11,274 nt of DNA from E44-bin32 sp041573795 (lineage in GTDB: Bacteria > Chloroflexota > Anaerolineae > Anaerolineales > E44-bin32). Both the position numbers and the translations under genes were made by a program. The stretch lies in the NCBI GenBank assembly GCA_041573795.1, contig JBFFQB010000103.1, positions 1 to 11,274 of the forward strand. Direction: 5' to 3'. The notes beneath the pieces are model-generated. The model saw only the letters and a program-made list of their open reading frames with translations. It had not been told where the DNA came from and did not search any database. Every line of letters begins with the position of its first letter. The stretch's first letter is position 1. Positions 6,740 through 11,274 of this stretch are shown here, piece after piece.

Positions 6740-6877
6740 AGAACCTTCCTAAGTCAGCCTAAACGAGCTACCTATCCGTAAACTTGGAAATCTTTGTGAA
6801 TCCGCACTCCGGACCGTTTGGCAGAGGGGGTCTCCAAATTCGTCGCAACACTGTCGCCCTGTGTACAACGATCTAGT

Positions 6878-6920
6878 GGCCCTGTAGCTCAACAGACTTG
6901 ATTTAGAGCAATTGCCTCCA
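6878..6920 (+). pseudogene. Possible tRNA-Arg (CCT) 5' remnant
   Basis: The segment ggccctgtagctcaac (6878-6893) followed by agagca and attgcctcc (6905-6919) reads like the acceptor strand, D stem and start of the anticodon arm of a bacterial tRNA-Arg with a CCU anticodon. The D loop is about six bases too long, and no anticodon 3' arm, T arm or matching acceptor strand follows, so it cannot be functional. It lies in the 262-base stretch between attC G and the HAAS gene. The only other item there is an inverted repeat (ctcacctg 6941-6948 with caggtgag 6963-6970) without a T run. The likeness could be chance. Confidence 0.33.
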
Positions 6921-7001
6921 ACAGCCGCTAGCTGCTTGCGCTCACCTGCCCGGCAGCGCGGACAGGTGAGTGGCGCGCTAAATCTGACTTTCCCTCAAGC
7001 T

Positions 7002-8003
7002 TTACCTAGGCGTCGGCAAACTCGTTCGGTCCATCTGGTCGTTCTGCAATCTCTCCTGAACCAATCGGACCACCTGGACGACGGTGTCAACAGCCGTCAA
7101 GGTGAAGGCCACGATCAGAACGAAGCGGAGCAAAACCATGCCGCCGAGCTGCATGCTGGCTAGGTCACCGGCCTGGATCAGCGCCATGCCATCTGCGAAC
7201 CCTGCTACTCCCGCTGCGTTGAGCAGGCTGGTGAGCGCCTGGATCATTAGACCCAACAACAGCAGGCCGAACAAGTTGCTAACCAGTTCCGCGATTCGTG
7301 TCGAGGTCCGCCACTCGCCATGCCACAGGATCACAATGTCGATCAGGATCCCGACAAGGAGGACCAGGCTGAACCAAGGAAGGTACGGGTTGATTGCCGG
7401 AATGGAGATGTACCCGCCGGCCGCTGCGCCTTGGCCATAGTAAACGATGAGCACTGTCAGCAAAGCGACTCCGAGCCCGATTTTGAATATCTGCTCGCCC
7501 CGACTAACGGGCTTCTCCCCGCTAATCGCGGGCAGTTGGCGTGGGTCAAAAGGCTCATCTTCCGGACCAGGTCGAACACCGGCGCGCTGCAGAATTGCAA
7601 AGATGATGGCCACCCACCCGATCGCAGTGGGAACGCTCAGGAGAATTCTAGCAAGGGTCTCCAACACATTGATCGATTCCTGCGAGAAAATAGCGCCGGC
7701 TGCGACAGCGATAAGTTGGCCGCCAATCACAGCGGCGAGAACGATCCCCCCCACCATGCGAAACAGCGGATAGAGTGTGGGCCCGATCAGGTATTGCCCT
7801 TCAGGATAGTAGGACGCTGCCACAGACTCGGGCGATCCCATCTCGGTCAGTAATTCGGCCGCCTGTGCCTCGCTCGGCTCGCCTTCCGACCGGGCATCCA
7901 ACTGATCTTCCAGAGAAGATCGCAGCTCCAAAACGATGTCGACACGCTTCTTGGATGGCAGTCGTTTCCCCACCTGGTACAGGTATCGTTCGATTAGTTC
8001 CAT
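7002..8003 (-). CDS. HAAS-domain multipass membrane protein, partner of PadR
   Basis: This protein of 333 residues has two parts. The N-terminal 70 residues are soluble: MELIERYLYQVGKRLP, then a charged helix, then AAELLTEMGSPESVAASYY. This matches the HAAS (DUF1700-like) signalling domain that typically accompanies PadR regulators. After that come about six membrane helices, a cytoplasmic acidic linker (about 142-168) and a C-terminal amphipathic tail. HAAS proteins are thought to transmit a membrane or ligand signal linked to the PadR repressor encoded beside them. I chose the ATG at 8003 because GGAGG lies 10 bases upstream. An ATG at 8012 would overlap the PadR stop (ATGA) but sits one base from that site. 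It forms an operon with padR and shares its promoter. An unusually long tail of 262 bases separates its stop from attC G. Confidence 0.83.
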   Translation of the reverse strand: MELIERYLYQVGKRLPSKKRVDIVLELRSSLEDQLDARSEGEPSEAQAAELLTEMGSPESVAASYYPEGQYLIGPTLYPLFRMVGGIVLAAVIGGQLIAVAAGAIFSQESINVLETLARILLSVPTAIGWVAIIFAILQRAGVRPGPEDEPFDPRQLPAISGEKPVSRGEQIFKIGLGVALLTVLIVYYGQGAAAGGYISIPAINPYLPWFSLVLLVGILIDIVILWHGEWRTSTRIAELVSNLFGLLLLGLMIQALTSLLNAAGVAGFADGMALIQAGDLASMQLGGMVLLRFVLIVAFTLTAVDTVVQVVRLVQERLQNDQMDRTSLPTPR

Positions 8004-8008
8004 TTTCT

Positions 8009-8359
8009 TCATTCCTCCAATTCGGTTTTTTCGAGTAGACCACGTACAACTTGAACCAGGGCGTGCCAGTCGGCCTCCAAGTCTTCCAGCGCGCGCTCTC
8101 CGTCACCGGTGAGCTCGTAATATCGCCTCGGCCGCGAGCCGCTCACATCCCACTCACTGTGAAGCAGGCCTTGGTCCTCAAGGCGCCGGAGGAGTGGATA
8201 CAGTGTTCCTTGATCGATCTCAAGCCCACCCTCTGTGAGCTCTTCGATCAACGAGTACCCGTATTTCCGGGCCCTGAGCTGGCTCAGCACGGCCAAGACC
8301 AATACGCCCCGTCGCAACTCTTGATTGAGCTTCTGATATTGATCGTTTAGTGTCATCAT
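8009..8359 (-). CDS. PadR-family transcriptional regulator
   Basis: This protein of 116 residues has the PadR winged helix: RRGVLVLAVLSQL (16-28), YGYSLIEELTEGG (33-45), then the recognition helix and wing with GTLYPLLRRLEDQGLL (51-66) and PRRYYELTGDG (76-86). It ends in an amphipathic dimerisation helix (about 88-114). PadR proteins are dimeric repressors released by small ligands or partner proteins. The HAAS gene follows directly, the usual pairing. There is no ribosome binding site before the ATG at 8359; a second ATG follows immediately at 8356. The consensus promoter places the transcription start at or next to the first A of the ATG, so the mRNA is probably leaderless. An operator-like inverted repeat overlaps the promoter, which suggests autorepression. 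Confidence 0.92.
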   Translation of the reverse strand: MMTLNDQYQKLNQELRRGVLVLAVLSQLRARKYGYSLIEELTEGGLEIDQGTLYPLLRRLEDQGLLHSEWDVSGSRPRRYYELTGDGERALEDLEADWHALVQVVRGLLEKTELEE

Positions 8360-8386
8360 GTATATCAGTATACTATGTAATATACA
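8359..8386. promoter_or_regulatory. Operator-like inverted repeat overlapping the padR promoter
   Basis: A perfect seven-base inverted repeat TGTATAT-N14-ATATACA (8359-8365 and 8380-8386) covers the -10 hexamer, the spacer and the start codon. It encloses a second palindrome AGTATACT (8367-8374). TGTAT/ATACA-like dyads of this type are typical PadR targets, so it is probably bound by the adjacent PadR. This is inferred from position and symmetry. Confidence 0.6.
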
Positions 8387-8396
8387 GTATTGTCAA
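8367..8396 (-). promoter_or_regulatory. Consensus sigma-70-type promoter for padR-HAAS
   Basis: On the minus strand TTGACA (8391-8396) is separated by 18 bases from TATACT (8367-8372). Both hexamers fit the housekeeping consensus closely. The expected start of transcription is near 8359-8360, which is the padR start codon. It lies within the cassette, so this operon does not depend on a promoter at the head of the array. Confidence 0.72.
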
Positions 8397-8608
8397 GACC
8401 CAATATTTGGAGGAATTTTGCGCTGTCACAAGAAGGAAATGATCGTCAGTCCTTAACTCATAGACAGCCATCGATACAATCTGTACGTGAATTTGCGGCT
8501 AAGGGAGCACAGATGCTATTTGGCAAATCAAAGCCTGCGGCAGATGATCTTAGATTCGACCGTGGCGGGCTTCTATGGATGCCTGTCTCTGGGTAGGAGC
8601 TGACTTTT

Positions 8609-8732
8609 GCCTAACGGCTGCGAGTTGAGCGGCCGGGGATTGCCCCCTTATATGCACTTCGAGATCCGCGCATCTTGATCACCGATTGCTTCTGACGCGG
8701 AATCCCCAGTCCGCTCCAATGAGTTGTTAGGC
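8609..8732 (-). repeat. attC site H (124 bp)
   Basis: R' is GCCTAAC at 8609-8615 and R'' is plus-strand GTTAGGC at 8726-8732. The R'-side arm ggctgcgagttgagcggcc is identical to that of site G. The R'' arm is AACTCATTGGAGCGGAC. The centre can pair ggggatt (8635-8641) with aatcccc (8700-8706). The rest of 8397-8608, between the padR promoter and this site, shows no gene I can support. Confidence 0.8.
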
Positions 8733-8769
8733 TGCATTGCTGTTTACTAATGGAGGCGCGTAGCGCATC

Positions 8770-9510
8770 CTACCAATTGATGCGAATGATATTGTCTAAA
8801 GCACTGACCACGCCAAGAACTGGAATAAAGAACAGGATAAATGGGATTAGCCCAAACACCAGCTTAGAAGCCCTTGATTGCATGCGCGATCCAAATACTT
8901 GAAACAGGTGACGATAAGCAAGCACGATGCAAACAAGGGAGATGCCAGCTGACACAATAGGCCAGAAATAGAACCCGGGATTGCTCAAGAACATTTCTGG
9001 TTGGGTCTCCAGTAATCGTGAAAGTTCAGAGCTTGAAATCGGAAGCGTGATGCCTTCGATTGCTCCTAAGGACATCTTTGCTTCATCCTGAAACACGCCG
9101 CTGATGTTGCCTGCTAAAGCCGCGACAAAAAATATCGCCATTGGTATCAGTCGCATGAGAGAATTTGTTACAGCAGCAGCACCAATAATCAGCGTCGTTG
9201 AGTTCGCGATTGATCGGTGCAAAAGGATTCCAGTAAACAAGATTGCCAAAATCCAAGTGGTAAACGGACCTAATATCAACCCAGTTGACATTCCTCCGAC
9301 CGGAAGATTGATATTGAAATCTGCATCACTCGGTTTCTTTCCAGATTCACCCACAACGTTGAATCCGGTGCTCACGTGAATATCGTCGAGCTGGAAACCA
9401 AATCCATGCGCCACCTCATGCAGGAACCAAAATGCGATGAGGACGAAGAAGATTGCTAATGCCCACGCCAATAGCCATTTGAGCGTTTGCCTTCGATCCT
9501 GTTCAATCAT
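8770..9510 (-). CDS. Integral membrane protein with HExxH motif (putative membrane metalloprotease)
   Basis: This protein has 246 residues with about six membrane helices. The first helix (11-30) ends directly in HEVAHGFG, so H31, E32 and H35 form an HExxH zinc signature at the membrane boundary, as in site-2-type (M50) and related membrane proteases. A soluble loop (36-70) with many Asp and Ser residues follows. Further helices lie near 78-98, 103-135, 181-200 and 218-237. The third zinc ligand of M50 proteases (an Asp in an LDG-like motif) is not evident. The enzyme may belong to a different, unnamed membrane metallopeptidase family or be inactive. GGGAG and GAGGG about 7 bases before the ATG support the start. 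R'' of site H lies 37 bases past the stop. Confidence 0.7.
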   Translation of the reverse strand: MIEQDRRQTLKWLLAWALAIFFVLIAFWFLHEVAHGFGFQLDDIHVSTGFNVVGESGKKPSDADFNINLPVGGMSTGLILGPFTTWILAILFTGILLHRSIANSTTLIIGAAAVTNSLMRLIPMAIFFVAALAGNISGVFQDEAKMSLGAIEGITLPISSSELSRLLETQPEMFLSNPGFYFWPIVSAGISLVCIVLAYRHLFQVFGSRMQSRASKLVFGLIPFILFFIPVLGVVSALDNIIRINW

Positions 9511-9567
9511 GTCAACCCTCTCCCATTCGGAAACGATGGTTGAGGCTCAGCCTTGAGCCCCATCGCG

Positions 9568-9834
9568 GCCTAACAACCTCGACCTGCCTGTCCCGTGGGC
9601 TGTCGTTCTTGGACAGGCTGGCGATCTTGGCAAGGGAGCAGCCAGGGATCAAACGGGGCGTGTTTTTTACCGCGCATCCCTGCGTAGTCCCGCAGTTCTA
9701 TGCGGGGGTCTGCTCTTGTTCATCGTACACCGTTCGTCCCAAATGTATTTATTGGATCCAGCTTGACTGGAGCCTGATGTACCGCAAATCGCCCTCGCAG
9801 CGCAGCGAGGTTACAGGCCAGCGAATTGTTATGC
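9568..9834 (-). repeat. attC site I, composite (267 bp)
   Basis: R' is GCCTAAC at 9568-9574. R'' is plus-strand GTTATGC at 9828-9834, keeping GTT but off-consensus at one base. The first 82 and last 117 bases align with site B without gaps (10 differences in the last 117 by my count). The middle differs and carries its own hairpin (cccgcag 9689-9695 with ctatgcggg 9699-9707). The TAA stop of the glycosidase upstream is contained in this R'' box. Confidence 0.68.
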
Positions 9835-11157
9835 GGTAAAGCATTCTCGAAGCCCCTGGGGCCAAGGATAGTTCGGTAGATCTACTTCCGCTCGCTCGCC
9901 CGACCATTCAGTTGGAAATGCGGGATTCACTTCAACCTCATGACCATTCCCTCTGGGTTCGATACCGAATATGATCCTGACTAGAAGGGCTATAAATGTT
10001 CCATTCGTCCATGCAAAGCCGCGCTGTGGAGGATAACGCCCTGGAACAGGGGCGCTTGGCTCCACGACGTTATACCTCTCACGAATGGCACCTTTCGCCA
10101 CGAATTCGCTAGCGATGAGACGCAGCCATTTCAGAGCAATCCGTGATGCGTCATCGTGATAACCATAATCCCGTAGGCCTTTGCAGACATACCAATGGGA
10201 ATAGGGCCATCCAGTTGGATAGTTATGCTCAGTTTCGTCAGGCCACCCTGCCTCACATGCAACAAGCCCGTGATCGTACTCAAAGGCCGGAATTTGCTCC
10301 ACAACTCGGGATGCTTGTTCCCGGCTCGCGACACCTGCCCAGAGAGGCACAAAGGAGGCTAGGGATCTAGGTGTGTCTCGCAACCACCCCCCGGTACGGA
10401 GATCATAATCCCTGAAGAATCCCCTGTCGTCATCCCACATGTAGTGATTGATAAGCTCGAGTCGTTTTTCGGCCCTTCCCCTCCAAAGGGACGCATTCTC
10501 TCCTTTGGACAAGAGTTCGAAGAATCCGGCCAGGTCCATTTCGGAACGATACAGTTGGCAATTGAGATCTACTGGGAGAACCTGAGTGGCGTCGTCGCCG
10601 AAGCGAGGCGTATTATCCCAGCCGCTTTCAGCGATGGCACGGTGATGAGGGGTATCTGGAACGGTCTCGCATCCTCCGTTTCCGCCGAGGTCGATATATC
10701 GGCTCAAGCCGATGTCCGTTAGATGAGGATCCGTTATCCAGTATCTCTCATACTCGGTGGTAGCCGCGGTTGTTGCACGCTCAAGCCACGCCAGTTCACC
10801 GATCGATGGATAAACCTCGCGGATGGCTGAGGTGAGAAATGGCGACTGGGAGCGCGATGTACATATGGAGTGAGGACCATTGTAGTTGGGGACATGTCCG
10901 AACTCCTCGACTTCCTGCACGAGACCATCAACGATTTCCCTTGCAAGTTGCCACTCCCCCTGGACCACGAGTCCTAGCAGAGCAAAGTATGAATCCCAGT
11001 AAAAGAACCACTTGAAGAAACCGCCGGGAACAACGAACCGGCCGGGGATAGGGTATGACAGTGACGATCCGTCTCGAGTTATTACAGGCCAATAATCGAA
11101 TACATGGTCGATAGTGGCGTTAAGCTCGGGCTCTGGAGTGAGTATGGCTGGAGTCAT
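9829..11157 (-). CDS. Trehalase-like glycoside hydrolase (GH37-type)
   Basis: This protein has 442 residues and no signal peptide, so it is probably a cytoplasmic (alpha/alpha)6-barrel enzyme. The trehalase signatures are recognisable: VPGGFFKWFFYWDSY (43-57), and HNYPTGWP (311-318) in place of QWDxPxGWxP. AESGWD (176-181) carries D181, aligned with the catalytic acid D312 of E. coli trehalase, and PVDLN follows. RERYNV (359-364) carries E360, aligned with the catalytic base E496, and FAWTNG (381-386) follows. R374 stands where trehalases have the GGGGEY glutamate of the sugar pocket. With that change and a length about 100 residues below E. coli trehalase, the substrate may be another alpha-glucoside. 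The ribosome binding site is weak. The stop codon lies inside R'' of attC I. Confidence 0.83.
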   Translation of the reverse strand: MTPAILTPEPELNATIDHVFDYWPVITRDGSSLSYPIPGRFVVPGGFFKWFFYWDSYFALLGLVVQGEWQLAREIVDGLVQEVEEFGHVPNYNGPHSICTSRSQSPFLTSAIREVYPSIGELAWLERATTAATTEYERYWITDPHLTDIGLSRYIDLGGNGGCETVPDTPHHRAIAESGWDNTPRFGDDATQVLPVDLNCQLYRSEMDLAGFFELLSKGENASLWRGRAEKRLELINHYMWDDDRGFFRDYDLRTGGWLRDTPRSLASFVPLWAGVASREQASRVVEQIPAFEYDHGLVACEAGWPDETEHNYPTGWPYSHWYVCKGLRDYGYHDDASRIALKWLRLIASEFVAKGAIRERYNVVEPSAPVPGRYPPQRGFAWTNGTFIALLVRIIFGIEPRGNGHEVEVNPAFPTEWSGERAEVDLPNYPWPQGLRECFTA

Positions 11158-11244
11158 CGAAGGTCTATGCCTGCATGGTCTCTTGATTGTTCGTTGTATT
11201 TAATATGGCGACAACTCGGGGGGATATGAAGCGTTGTAGTCGCC

Positions 11245-11274
11245 ACGTAACAGCCTCGAGCGGAGCGGCCCCGC
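11245..11274 (-). repeat. attC site J, truncated by the window edge
   Basis: ACGTAAC (11245-11251), followed by agcctcgagcggagcgg, resembles the R'-L' arm of site F (agtctcgagcgg). Only this end of the site is in the window. It marks the upstream boundary of the glycosidase cassette and shows that the array continues to the right. Confidence 0.6.

Noticed and set aside
6941..6970. Inverted repeat ctcacctg / caggtgag as the HAAS operon terminator.
   Set aside because: There is no T run on either side and the loop is long, so it does not meet the criteria for an intrinsic terminator.
7320..7853. Plus-strand open frame of 177 codons.
   Set aside because: It lies antisense to the HAAS membrane protein, has no ribosome binding site, and has no recognisable protein features.
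8390..8596. Plus-strand frame of 68 codons in the padR upstream region.
   Set aside because: It has a TTG start within the padR promoter, no ribosome binding site, a composition without domain-like features, and the opposite orientation to all cassettes.
966..9834. Spacer repeats as a CRISPR array or transposon inverted repeats.
   Set aside because: Copies are spaced by whole genes, lack short uniform spacers, and no cas or transposase gene is present. The conserved ends are integron core boxes.
11158..11244. A promoter for the glycosidase cassette.
   Set aside because: The AT-rich stretch tattaaatac offers -10-like hexamers, but no -35 hexamer at suitable spacing was convincing.

Overview
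All ten confidently called genes in this window lie on the minus strand. They are separated by repeats that each start with a GCCTAAC-like box and end with a GTTAGGC-like box. These boxes match the R' and R'' core sites (RYYYAAC / GTTRRRY) of integron attC recombination sites (59-base elements). Read on the minus strand, each gene is followed within a few to about 80 bases by R''. The exceptions are the HAAS gene, which has a 262-base tail, and the DUF998 gene, which has no recognisable R''. I therefore read the window as a stretch of integron gene-cassette array. No integrase gene or attI site is visible. It is either the interior of a chromosomal integron, with intI expected beyond the right edge, or an orphan attC cluster (CALIN). 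The organism cannot be named from the sequence. Moderate GC content, a PadR plus HAAS pair and a sedentary-type array of similar attC sites would fit Chloroflexota or a related environmental lineage, but that is a guess.

Layout in the direction of transcription (right to left): truncated attC J (window end); GH37 trehalase-like glycosidase; composite attC I; integral membrane protein with an HEVAH zinc motif; attC H; PadR regulator plus HAAS-domain membrane protein with a consensus promoter and operator-like repeat; a tail holding a possible tRNA-Arg remnant; attC G with an intrinsic terminator; amidase; attC F; acetoacetate-decarboxylase-like protein; composite attC E; a possible 47-residue peptide and a DUF998 membrane protein; half-site D; unknown 149-residue protein; composite attC C; CPBP-family membrane protease; composite attC B; YecM-like VOC protein; attC A; N-terminus of an MBL-fold hydrolase cut by the left edge.

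The genes do not form a pathway. They look like independently acquired cargo, with several membrane proteins and several full-length metabolic enzymes. The most unusual part is the spacers. Four of them (207 to 347 bp) are longer than ordinary attC sites and are built from shared modules combined differently at each site. At least three carry terminator hairpins that would insulate one cassette from the next.
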